64,000 nucleotides of DNA from Spiroplasma chrysopicola DF-1 (GTDB taxonomy: Bacteria; Bacillota_I; Bacilli_A; Mycoplasmatales; Mycoplasmataceae), in the NCBI RefSeq assembly GCF_000400935.1, contig NC_021280.1:62001-126000 (forward strand). Direction: 5' to 3'. Position 1 is the first letter of the stretch. The number at the start of each line of letters is the position of its first letter. This document shows, piece by piece, positions 55,176 to 64,000 of this stretch. Made by a program: the position numbers and the translations under genes. The notes beneath the pieces are model-generated. The model was not told the DNA's origin. It made no database searches and saw only the letters and a program-made list of their open reading frames with translations.

Positions 55176-56159
55176 ATGGCTTTTTTTCAAAAACTAAAAG
55201 AACGTCGCGAAGAAAAAAAACAACAAAAACTAGAAAAGGCCTTACAAAAAACAAGGCTATCTTTTTCATCTAATATTAAGAAATTAGCTAGTAAATATAA
55301 AACTTATGATGATGAGTATTTAGCAGAGTTAGAAGAAATTTTAATTACAAGTGATATGGGAATTAATATGACCTTGCAAATTACCGATGCAATTCGGAAA
55401 AAGGTTCAAAAAGGTTGAAGCATTGATGAAACAAATGATTATTTAGTGAAAGTAATTATGGATTTGTATGATGATCCAAAAAGTAAACAAAATAAATTGA
55501 ATATCAAAGATAATCGGCTAAATGTTATTTTAATGGTTGGAGTTAATGGGGCTGGTAAAACAACAACAATTTCAAAATTAACACAACAATTTATGAAAGA
55601 AGATAAAAAAGTTTTATTGGTGGCAGGTGATACGTTCCGGGCTGGGGCTGTTGAGCAATTAAATCAATGAGCACAACGATTAAAGACGGAGATTGTTGTT
55701 CCCAATAAAGTAGGACAAGATCCAGCTAGTGTAATTTTTGATGGAATTTCAAAGGCAAAAGCAGAGAATTATGATATTGTAATTATTGATACAGCAGGAA
55801 GATTACAAAATAAAGTTAATTTAATGAATGAATTAGAAAAAATTAACAGAATTATTAAAAGAGCGATTCCTGATGCACCACATGAAACATTATTAGTAAT
55901 TGATGCTGTTACTGGTCAAAATGGTGTTTCACAAGCAAAAACTTTTTCAGAGGTAACTGACATAACTGGGATTGTTTTAACTAAGATGGATGGGACAGCT
56001 AAAGGTGGAGTTGTTTTGGCCATTAAAGATCAATTAAATATTCCAGTAAAATTAATTGGGTTAGGTGAACAACCAGATGATTTACAAGAGTTTGATATTG
56101 AACAATATATTTATAATTTAACAAAAGACTTATTTTTAGATGAAGATGAAGAGGGTTAA
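55176..56159 (+). CDS. ftsY: Signal recognition particle receptor FtsY
   Basis: SRP GTPase that docks ribosome-nascent chain complexes at the membrane, 327 residues. It has a short charged N-terminus ([18 protein letters not shown]) instead of the long acidic A-domain of E. coli. The NG domain is complete: [48 protein letters not shown] and the C-terminal [15 protein letters not shown] 55176 is preferred over 55167 because AGGATGA is properly spaced before it. It precedes ylxM by one base. Confidence 0.97.
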
Positions 56160-56160
56160 G

Positions 56161-56481
56161 ATGAAAGATTTAGAAAAATCAAATCACCTAGTGATGTTGT
56201 ATGAGTTATACCATCAATTATTAACCGAAAAACAACAAAATTATTTTGAGCAATATTTCTTTGATGATTATTCTTTAAGTGAAATTGCAGATGAAAAAGG
56301 TGTGAGTCGTAATGCCGTTTATGATTCATTACTAAAAATTACAGTTGCGTTAGATAAATTTGAAAAGCGCTTACATTTATTAAAAAAACAGCAACAACGT
56401 GATGAAATATATCAGAAATTTAAAAATATATCAGAATATGAAAAAATAATTTTAGAATTACAAGCAATTGATAGTGAATAG
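56161..56481 (+). CDS. ylxM: YlxM/UPF0122 family protein
   Basis: A 106-residue helix-turn-helix protein that in relatives binds or regulates SRP components. The segment MLYELYHQLLTEKQQNYFEQYFFDDYSLSEIADEKGVSRNAVYDSL is highly typical. ATG 56161 is chosen for family length; an in-frame ATG at 56140 overlaps the end of ftsY. It lies one base after the ftsY stop and 12 before ymdB, so co-expression is likely. Confidence 0.92.
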   Translation: MKDLEKSNHLVMLYELYHQLLTEKQQNYFEQYFFDDYSLSEIADEKGVSRNAVYDSLLKITVALDKFEKRLHLLKKQQQRDEIYQKFKNISEYEKIILELQAIDSE

Positions 56482-56493
56482 GAGAAAACAGGA

Positions 56494-57291
56494 ATGAAAG
56501 TTTTAATGATTGGTGATATTTTTGCCCGTGCGGGAAGAATAGTTGTCTCAAAAGTTTTACCGCAGTTAATTCAAGAATATCAAATTGATTTAGTTGTTGC
56601 AAATGCGGAAAATGTAACGCATGGTAAATCAATTTTACGTCAACATTACGATGAACTAAAAGATATCGGAGTTAGTATTTTTACTTCAGGTAATCATATT
56701 TTTAAGAATAGTGAAGTTAGTAAATATATTGATGAAGTTGGGGATTTGTTAAAACCCGCGAACATGAGTCTATATACTCCTGGTCCAGGGACAACTGTTG
56801 TATCAGTTAAAAATAAAACAGTGCGGATAACTAATTTAATGGGTCGTAGTTTTATGGACCATGTTGATAATCCTTATCCAATTTTTGAGGAAATTATTGC
56901 TAATGATAATTCAGATATTCACTTAGTTGATTTTCATGCCGAAGCTAGTGCAGAAAAATTAGCTTTTGCTTGAAGTTTTGATGGTAAAATTACCGCTTTA
57001 GTTGGAACCCATACTCATGTCCAAACAACCGATAATCGCATTTTGCCAAAAGGAACAGCCTATATTACTGATTTGGGAATGTGTGGTAGTTTTAATTCAA
57101 TCATTGGGGCAAAACCAGAAGAAGTTATCACTAAGGAAAAAACTGGGTTGCCAGCACGTTTTACGCCTTCCGAAGATTTATCTGATTTAATTTTTTCGGG
57201 GGTTGTAATTTCAATTAATGAGGATAATAATAAAGCTGAAAAAATTGAGCGAATTTTAATTCATTTGCATAATGATGAGGATTATCACTAA
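56494..57291 (+). CDS. ymdB: YmdB-family metallophosphoesterase
   Basis: Predicted metal-dependent cyclic-nucleotide phosphodiesterase of the TIGR00282 family, 265 residues. Motifs are GDIFARAGR, NAENVTHG, GNHIF, DFHAEASAEK and GTHTHVQTTD, which supply the two-metal site. The start follows AGGAGAAAACAGG. In B. subtilis YmdB affects biofilm and motility decisions; no such role can be inferred here. The stop codon shares a base with the next start. Confidence 0.95.
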
Positions 57292-58238
57292 TGGGAAACT
57301 TATTAATTAATGGCTATCTGTGAAAAATCATTTTAGCAGTTGTAATTTTCCTAATATTAATTTATTTAATTTGACGATTCCGTTTGTTTTTTGGCAAAAA
57401 ACGTAAAGAACAAGATTTACAATTGCCAGAATATATTAATGATAAATGATTTATTGCCAGTGATCATTATCAGTTAGCAACACTAGGAACAATTACACCA
57501 GAAACAAAAACAATCCTTTTAGCAGTTCATGATATTTATGGAAAAAAAGAAAACTTTCAAGCGCTTGTTAATAATAAGCAGTTAAAGCCAGGCACGGTGG
57601 TTATTACATTTGATCAGAGAATAATCCAAGCAAAAGATGGAACAAAGATTCAAGATTTGGGAATGTTAATTAATGATATTAATGATGTGTTATTAGCCTT
57701 AAGCAATAAATATGAAAATAAAAAAATTGTTTTATTGTTAGAAGGTTATTGTTGTTTTTTAGGACAAACAATTATTAAAAAGAATAATTTTATAAAGTCA
57801 CTAATCTTATTAAATCCAGTTACTAATAAAAAAGTAATTAAATTTTCAATTGCAAGTAAAATTGCTTTAGTCTGAGGTTTTTTCTTTAATAGTCGTTTAA
57901 CAATTAATGTTAAAATTGATTATAAAGTGTTCACAAACAACGAAGAATATTTAACTGCAATGACAAAATCGCCAAAACGCTATTATTTAAATCAAATCTT
58001 ACGGTTTCATCGCAGAAATGCCTATTTAGCAAAAGAATTTAATGCTTTGCAAATCCCAACATTATTAATTACAAATACAAATAATCGATTTTATCAGGAA
58101 AAAGAACTAGCAAAAATTAAAAATCCTAAGGTTGAAGTTTTACTTGTAAAAGAAGAATATCAATATTTATTTGCAAATAATTTAGGGAAAGAAGATAAAC
58201 AGGCAATTATGATAAAAATGGAGCAATATCTTAAATAA
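57291..58238 (+). CDS. Membrane-anchored alpha/beta-hydrolase-like protein, degenerate
   Basis: A 315-residue protein overlapping the ymdB stop by one base. An N-terminal transmembrane helix (about residues 10-30) precedes a soluble domain. Segments such as TKTILLAVHDIYGKKENF, IVLLLEGYCCFLGQ and IPTLLITNTNNRFYQE follow the strand order of alpha/beta hydrolases, with EGYCCF where the G-x-S-x-G elbow would be. The nucleophile would be Cys, or be lost. No catalytic His is certain. The fold call is tentative; a membrane-linked lipase-type ancestor is possible. Confidence 0.6.
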
Positions 58239-58241
58239 CAA

Positions 58242-58265
58242 ATCAGGATTTCCTGATTCTTTTTA
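58242..58265 (+). terminator. Terminator after the hydrolase-like gene
   Basis: AATCAGGA, a 2-base turn, TCCTGATT and T-rich DNA, immediately after the stop codon. Confidence 0.82.
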
Positions 58266-58351
58266 TTTAAATTATTAAAATATTTTAAAGTTACTTTTAT
58301 ATTTTTATAAATTTTACGATATAATTAATTTGTTGTTTTATGACAACTAAA

Positions 58352-58448
58352 CTTATTTTGAAGTGGTTAGTATGCTAAACGATGATCCACTAGCAACCCT
58401 ATATTTAGAAGGTGCTTTTAGCAGGGCGATATGATTGCTATCAATAAG
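58352..58448 (+). ncRNA. Probable S-box (SAM-I type) riboswitch of metK
   Basis: The metK leader has the S-box hallmarks in order. P1 is formed by CTTATTTTGA (58352-58361) and TCAATAAG (58441-58448). GTGG (58363-58366) pairs with CCAC (58387-58390) to close P2 over a short hairpin. Then come GCAACC (58393-58398) and AAGGTGC (58409-58415), as in the conserved P3 core, and a P4 stem AGCA..TTGCT. A TATAAT lies at 58320-58325. A terminator follows at 58515. The P2 arm is shorter than in Bacillus S-boxes, so this is either a variant or a relative. Confidence 0.72.
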
Positions 58449-58514
58449 ACTTATTAGTTGGATTCTACGAAAAAGAAAAACCCCTAATTATAATGCTTAA
58501 GAATCATATTTAGT

Positions 58515-58545
58515 CCACATTATTATTTAATGTGGTTTTTATTTT
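58515..58545 (+). terminator. Regulated terminator of the metK leader
   Basis: CCACATTA and TAATGTGG form a stem around TTATT, followed by TTTTTATTTT. TAATTATAATG (58486-58496) could pair with the left arm region CATTATTATTTA as an antiterminator when SAM is low; this pairing is inferred. Confidence 0.7.
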
Positions 58546-58560
58546 GGAAAGGAAAATGAT

Positions 58561-59709
58561 ATGAAAAATAAAATTTTGTTTACTTCAGAATCTGTTTCAG
58601 CTGGTCATCCTGATAAAATTTGTGACCAAATTTCAGATGCAATTTTAGATGAATGTTTACGTCAAGACCCAAATGCTCGTGTAGCATGTGAATGTTTTAT
58701 TACCTCTAATTTTTTACTAATTGGGGGAGAAATTACAACAACAGCAACAGTTAATTATGCCCAAGTAGCTCGGAAAGTATTAACCGAAATAGGTTATGAT
58801 AATGATGAATGAGGAATTGATGGAAATACTTGTGAAATTAAAGTTTTAGTTAACACCCAATCCCCCGATATTTCCCTTGGCGTTGATCGTTTTGGGGCCG
58901 GAGACCAAGGAATTATGTTTGGTTATGCCACAAATGAATCAGTTAATTATATGCCTTTAGCAATTTCAATTGCTCATGATTTAGTTCGTCATGCTAGTCA
59001 ATTACGTCTAAAGAAAGAATTTATTGGTGCTCGTCCCGATATGAAATCACAAGTAACATTAGATTTAACAGACCCCCAACACCCTGTGATTGATACTATA
59101 TTAATGTCAATTCAGCATGATGATGATATTGATGAAACAGCTTTTAAAAAGTATATTCAAAAAAATATTATGAATCCAGTAGTTAGTGATTATCATTTAA
59201 ATTTAGATTTCCGGGTATTAATTAATCCAACTGGCCGTTTTGTGATTGGTGGGCCAAAAGGTGATACAGGTTTAACTGGTCGCAAAATTATTGTTGATAC
59301 TTATGGAGGTAGTGCTCGTCATGGTGGGGGAGCCTTTTCAGGAAAAGATGCAACAAAAGTTGATCGTAGTGGAGCATATATGGCCCGCTATGTCGCCAAA
59401 AATATAGTTGCCGCCGGGTTAGCTGATCGTTGTGAAATTCAGTTATCATATGCAATTGGAATTTCAGAACCAATCTCAATTTTTGTTGAGACATTTGGCA
59501 CTAATCGGATTCCCAATGACACAATTCTTTTAGCAATTAAGGAAAATTTTGATTTTCGTCCCCAACAAATGGTTATGAAATTACACTTAAACAAACCAAT
59601 TTATCGTCAAACAGCGGTATATGGTCATTTTGGCCGTGGTCATCAAGAATTACCGTGAGAACAATTAGATAAAATTCATGATTTAGCAAAATACCTATCA
59701 TTTGAATAA
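58561..59709 (+). CDS. metK: S-adenosylmethionine synthetase
   Basis: Makes SAM from methionine and ATP; 382 residues, near the usual length. Signatures are all present: [24 protein letters not shown], the [12 protein letters not shown] loop, [40 protein letters not shown] and the C-terminal YGHFGR. TGA Trp codons are at 58810 and 59659. The start follows GGAAAGGAAAATGAT. The riboswitch-like leader and its own promoter suggest feedback control by SAM. The product would supply the window's DNA methyltransferase. Confidence 0.98.
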
Positions 59710-59750
59710 TTTTTTCGTTATACTGATAGAAAGAAACAAGGAGTAAAGTC

Positions 59751-60581
59751 ATGCAAAAATACAAGTTAATTGCCCTAGATTTAGACGGAACAACAGTTAA
59801 AAGCCGAAATAAAATTTCGAAAAAAAACCAACGCACAATTAAATGAGCGTTAGAAAATGACATTAAAGTTGTCATTGCAACAGGACGTAGTTTAGGAGCA
59901 ATGCGTAAAGTTATTGAAAAATTAAAACTAGCGGAATATAATATGCCAGTTGTTAGTTTTAATGGCTCAGTTATTTATGATGTTAAAAATGATAAAATTA
60001 TTAAGCATAATTATTTTGAAACAAAAGAAGCTATTACTTTTTTTGAACAAGCAAAAAAAGATAAAGTGTCATTATGAGCATATTCTGTTTCAAATGATAA
60101 GTTAGCATATATCAATAATAAAAATAGTTTAATGGTTAAATGAATGAGTTTTCATACCCATCGTAAAACAAGAGTTTTTTCACAAGTTAAAAATTTTAAT
60201 GATCAAATTTATAAATTTGTTATTAGTGGAAAAAAAGCGAATGTTTTCTCATTTCGTAAAACAATTGAAAATAATTTTGAATGTAATATTTTTGATTGGT
60301 CGTATGTTTCAAAAAGTAATTTAAATTTGGAAATTTGTCCTGTGACAAGTGATAAAAAGCATGCTTTAGAATTTATTGCCAAGAAATATAATATTGCCCC
60401 AGAAGAAATAATTGCAATGGGAGATGGCTCAAATGATATTGAAATGTTAAAATGAGCTGGGTTAGGCATTGCAATGGGAAATGCAAAGAAACAAGTAAAA
60501 GCAATTGCGAATGATGTGACAGCTCATCATAAAAAATCAGGGGTTGCCAAAGCAATTGAAAAACATGTTAAAATACAATAA
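59751..60581 (+). CDS. Cof-type HAD phosphatase, third copy
   Basis: A 276-residue member of the same family as the two genes at 47292-48979. Motifs are IALDLDGTTVKS, ATGRSLGAMRKV and MGDGSNDIEMLKWAGLGIAMGN, with the catalytic Asp pair D10/D12. The start follows AAGGAGTAAAGTC. It lies 41 bases after metK. The last codon is close to the next gene, whose start is 15 bases on, so both may be co-transcribed. The substrate is unknown. Confidence 0.9.
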
Positions 60582-60596
60582 TGGTTATTAATAAAA

Positions 60597-62057
60597 ATGA
60601 GTAATTGAGATAGTTTAATTTTATTTCCTCTTGTTTCGCTTTTTTTAGTTGTAGGATATTTTATTGTTTTAGGAAAAAGAAAGGTTAATCAATTCCAACA
60701 ATGAATTTTTATTTTGCAACATTTTTCTTTTTGATTAGCTTTATCAATAGTTTTAAACTTAAATTATAATTTTATTAGTTTTGATATTTTAAAAGATATT
60801 ACTAATCTTGGTTTAATTTTATTAATTAGCAGTTTATTTTATGCCGCAATCTTTTTTATTCCGGCCTCTTGAATCACGGGGTTACTAAAATCGCGGAAAA
60901 TTTGGTTCTATTGCTCATATTTTTTGATAGCTGTTGCAATTATTATTTTATTAATTTTTCCAAAAAATTTGGGAGCCCTAATTTTTGCTGCCCTGGCTTT
61001 TGGTTTTGGAATTTCTACAAATTCATTATGGTTTTTATTTTTTAATGAACAGTTTTTGGAACAAAGTAATCCGTTTTTAACATCAGCTAGCGTATTACCA
61101 GCAGTTGGTTTAGCAGGTGTTACGGGCAATAGTATTTTTTTAGGATTAAAAGTAGTTATTACAAACGATGCATTTTTTCATTTAATAATTTTCTCTGTAA
61201 TGCTAGTTGTTTTATTAATTTCATTTGGTTGTAGTTTTTTTATTAAAGAAAAAAAAGAAAATCTTGGGGTTTTTGATACAAAGATTTTAACTGTTATTAG
61301 CCCTTTTAAATGAAATAAGGTTTCGATCATTTTGTTATTAATTTTTAGTGTCGCAATTTTACGCGAACTGAGCCAGGGTGATTTACTAAACCTAATAATT
61401 GCTCAGAATTTAAACAAGCGTGGATTTGGATTAGAAGCTATTCAACGTTTTCTACATTTTTCCCAACAAATCTGATGAATTGCTCAGGGTTTAGGGGCAA
61501 TTCTTATTTACCCATTAGTAGTCAAAAAAGTTGGGATTAAAAATAGTTTAATTGGAGCTTTTGCAATTTGAGCAGGTTATTTTCTTTTAATTGGGACAAT
61601 CCAAATACCAGAATTATATTTAGTATTACAAATCTTAAATGGTTTTATTTTGGGAGCATTATTAGGGATTTTATTTAGTTTAATTATTATGTGAAACTCA
61701 CGTGTTAAAAATCGACCAATTACTGGATTTTTCTCAGCAATTAACGCTTTTAGTGGTTTTATTGTTCAATTTGGGATTCATAGTGCCGCTTTAAAACAAA
61801 TTGGGATTTTTAATGGTGTTATTATTGACTGAAATATGCCGATTGCTAACTTTAATCTTGAAATATTAAAAACAACAGTTATTATTTTATTTGTTAGTTT
61901 AACAGTTATTACTGTTTTACTAGTAATTTTGGTTTATTTTACCGGAAATTATATAAGTGGTGAATTTGCCAACCAAAAAAAATTTGATCATAATGTTAGC
62001 ATATTAATGAAACAGTTTAATAATCTTCCACATAGTAATAAAAATCACCATAATTAG
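60597..62057 (+). CDS. Multi-pass transporter-like membrane protein, possibly MFS
   Basis: A 486-residue membrane protein with about twelve hydrophobic helices and a C-terminal polar tail (KQFNNLPHSNKNHHN). A segment LREL..GDLLNLIIAQNLNKRGFG links the halves, and helix pairing resembles the major facilitator superfamily, but no signature motif is clear. Frame continuity depends on about ten TGA Trp codons. ATG 60597 is chosen because the ATG at 60581 reaches a stop after seven codons; no strong ribosome-binding site precedes it. The substrate is unknown. Confidence 0.68.
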
Positions 62058-62081
62058 TTGTTATCTTGAATATTATAAAAA

Positions 62082-62130
62082 ACAAAAAAATCTTTTGAAA
62101 AGTATTGATATTTTTTTGTTTTTTTTTATA
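62082..62130 (+). terminator. Probable terminator before the regulator gene
   Basis: ACAAAAAAAT and ATTTTTTTGT are exact complements around a loop of 18 bases, followed by a run of eight T. All-A/T stem, so only moderate confidence. Confidence 0.5.
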
Positions 62131-62191
62131 ATTAACAAGTAAGTTTATTACAAACAAAAAGTTTAGTATTAGTAAACAAAGGAGTAAAAAG

Positions 62192-62725
62192 ATGGGGTTA
62201 GGAGAAAAATTAAAATTATTGCGTCAAAAAAATAATTTAACAATTGAAGAACTAGCGAATCGCTGTGAATTAACAAAAGGTTATATTAGTCAATTAGAAC
62301 GCGATATTTCTTCCCCAAGTATTGAGACACTGCAAAATATTTTAGAAGTGCTGGGAACAACTTTAGGGGACTTTTTTAAGCAAGAGAAAAATCGCCAGTT
62401 TGTTTACAAACCAGAAGATCGTTATGTTGTGGAACAAGAACAATATAGTATTGAATGACTTGTTCCAAATGCCCATGTTAATGAGTTAGAACCAATTTTA
62501 TTATCATTAAAACCATATGGGGAATCACAACGGTTATTACCATTTGAAGGAGAAATTTTTGGTTATGTTTTAAAGGGAAACATTGAAGTTATCTCTGGCT
62601 CAAGGACACAACGGGCCAATCCACAGGATAGTTTTTATTTATATGGCAATAATCAACATTATTTAAAGAATGTTACGAATGATGTGGCAGAGATTCTATG
62701 AATTTCGACACCACCAATTTTTTAA
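62192..62725 (+). CDS. XRE-family regulator with cupin domain
   Basis: A 177-residue transcription regulator. The N-terminal helix-turn-helix (about residues 5-60) has LKLLRQKNNLTIEELANRCELTKGYISQLERDISSPSIETL. The C-terminal half is a cupin-like barrel for a small ligand, with the segment EGEIFGYVLKGNIEVI. It is placed directly before the potA gene, 25 bases away, as in PuuR-like regulators of polyamine uptake, so control of the pot operon is likely. The start follows AAAGGAGTAAAAAG. Confidence 0.88.
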
Positions 62726-62750
62726 AGGATTAATTTAAGGGGGAAAAAAG

Positions 62751-63803
62751 ATGGAAAAAAATATTTTAGAACTACGTAATGTTTCAAAACAGTATGAAGG
62801 GAAAGTAGTTTTAAAAGGGATTAATTTAAATATTAAAGAAGGAGAATTTGTAACGTTATTAGGGCCATCAGGATGCGGCAAAACAACAACGTTAAGAATT
62901 ATTGGTGGGTTAGAACAACCTGATAGTGGGGAATTACTATTTTTAGGAAAAGATTTGTTAAAAACTCCAATTCATAAGCGTGAGATTAACACTGTTTTTC
63001 AAAACTATGCGCTTTTTCCACATTTAAATGTTTTTAATAATATTGCATATGGGTTACAAATTAAACGGAAAAAATATGATTATATTGAAAGCGAAGTTAA
63101 AAAGTTTTTAAATCTAGTTGGATTAGCTGGGTTTGAAGATAAGAATGTTGAACAGTTATCAGGGGGACAACGTCAGCGGGTTGCCTTAGCTCGAGCTTTA
63201 ATTAATCGTCCAAAAGTATTATTGTTAGATGAACCAATGGCAGCTTTAGATGTTAAATTACGTAAAAAAATGCAAGGGGAATTAAAAGCCTTACAAGAAG
63301 AAATTGGAATTACTTTTATATTGGTTACCCATGATCAAGAAGAAGCGTTAAGTATGTCAGACCGTATTATTGTAATGAACGGAGGAGCAATCCAACAAGT
63401 TGGTACGCCAACAGAAATTTATAATGAGCCAGAAAATATTTGAACCGCCCAATTTATTGGTGAATCAAATATTATTGCTAATGCTGTTTTTGTTCGGGAT
63501 AATTTAGTGGCTTTTGATGATAAAGAATTTGTTTGTTCGGATCGCGGATTTGGTGAAGATAGTAATCAAATTGATATAATTATTCGTCCAGAAGATATTG
63601 ATATTGTTTCACCAACAAAAGGATTTTTTACTGGTGTTGTTGAAGAAATAATTTTTAAAGGGGTCCATTGAGAAATCATTGTTCAATGCCCAAAACGTAA
63701 ATTTTTAATCCATTCAACAGATATAGTTGAAGAGGGGACAAAAGTTGGATTACACTGAAATGTTGAAGATATTCATGTTATGTGAAAAGAAATTGATGAT
63801 TAA
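62751..63803 (+). CDS. potA: Spermidine/putrescine ABC transporter, ATP-binding protein
   Basis: Energises polyamine import, 350 residues. Walker A is GPSGCGKTTTLRI, the signature is QLSGGQRQRVALARAL, Walker B is VLLLDEPMAALD and the switch His is in VTHDQEEALSMSDR. The C-terminal TOBE domain has IIRPEDIDIV. TGA Trp codons appear in the last third. The start follows TTAAGGGGGAAAAAAG. A permease gene follows, and a regulator precedes. Confidence 0.94.
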
Positions 63804-63821
63804 ATTGAAAGGAGGATTGTG

Positions 63822-64000
63822 ATGGAAAATAAAAAAGGAAATAATTTTGTAACAAAAATAAAAAAGACAACAAAAAAAGTTAATCGCAGTATTAAAAATG
63901 GATTCCATAAAACAACCGCTTGATTTCGCGGTAAAAGTTTAGCAGTTTCTTATCAAGTTAAAAAGAGTCAGTGGTTTAAAAAAGGACTTAACCCATTGTT
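63822..64000 (+). CDS. potB: Polyamine ABC transporter permease, N-terminal part (partial)
   Basis: The gene runs off the window. ATG 63822 lies behind AAAGGAGGATTGTG, 18 bases after potA. The visible 59 residues are a Lys/Asn-rich cytosolic extension (MENKKGNNFVTKIKKTTKKVNR), longer than in other PotB proteins, with no transmembrane helix reached yet. The call rests on position after potA; PotC is an alternative. Confidence 0.6.

Overview
The window is a piece of a low-GC mollicute chromosome, most probably Spiroplasma. In-frame TGA falls at tryptophan positions of conserved genes throughout (rpoC, rpsG, fusA, tuf, the atp genes, rnr, metK), so UGA is read as Trp (genetic code 4). All CDS coordinates below run through these codons. 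There are no cell-wall synthesis genes, and sugar uptake is by PTS, as expected of a spiroplasma. The genus call is an inference from code, gene order and gene content.

Layout. 1-4176: end of rpoB and complete rpoC. 4237-9480: a very AT-rich accessory island with a membrane-anchored unknown protein, two decayed genes, a perfect 21-bp inverted repeat, a type II restriction-modification pair (cytosine methyltransferase plus Eco47II-like endonuclease) and a further gene remnant. 9495-13978: rpsL-rpsG-fusA-tuf with promoters before rpsL and tuf. 14055-17252: lemA, two DUF3137-like membrane proteins and a small membrane protein. 17365-23577: mannose-6-phosphate isomerase, a fructose-family PTS IIBC, a MATE exporter, an unknown membrane protein and a nitroreductase-like protein. 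23843-26581: a 912-residue protein with a biotinyl/lipoyl-like N-terminus, a long low-complexity middle and an E2 acyltransferase-like C-terminus that lacks the catalytic His. 26604-28692: an IMPACT-family protein, tRNA-His, and an IS481-like element with 15-bp target duplications. 28883-39634: a DUF402 protein and a large PTS/phospho-glycoside locus (two GH1 phospho-glycosidases, PTS IIB, IIC and IIA, a Gfo/Idh/MocA oxidoreductase, a ROK kinase, a MupG/DUF871 protein, and two tiny divergent membrane proteins). 39711-47194: upp and the F1Fo ATP synthase operon (atpI-B-E-F-H-A-G-D-C), with a very short epsilon subunit. 47292-50126: two HAD phosphatases and a PLP-dependent racemase. 50228-53181: secG-rnr-smpB. 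53266-55108: an unknown protein and a zinc alcohol dehydrogenase-like protein. 55176-58238: ftsY-ylxM-ymdB and a degenerate alpha/beta-hydrolase-like membrane protein. 58352-59709: a probable S-box (SAM) riboswitch and metK. 59751-62057: a HAD phosphatase and a transporter-like membrane protein. 62192-64000: an XRE-cupin regulator, potA and the start of a pot permease gene.

How it fits together. Most of the window is housekeeping: transcription, translation, secretion, RNA quality control, ATP synthase, SAM synthesis and polyamine uptake. The accessory interest lies in the R-M island between rpoC and rpsL, the PTS/phospho-glycoside locus with a MupG-like protein in a wall-less lineage, the E2-like fusion, and the fresh-looking IS insertion.
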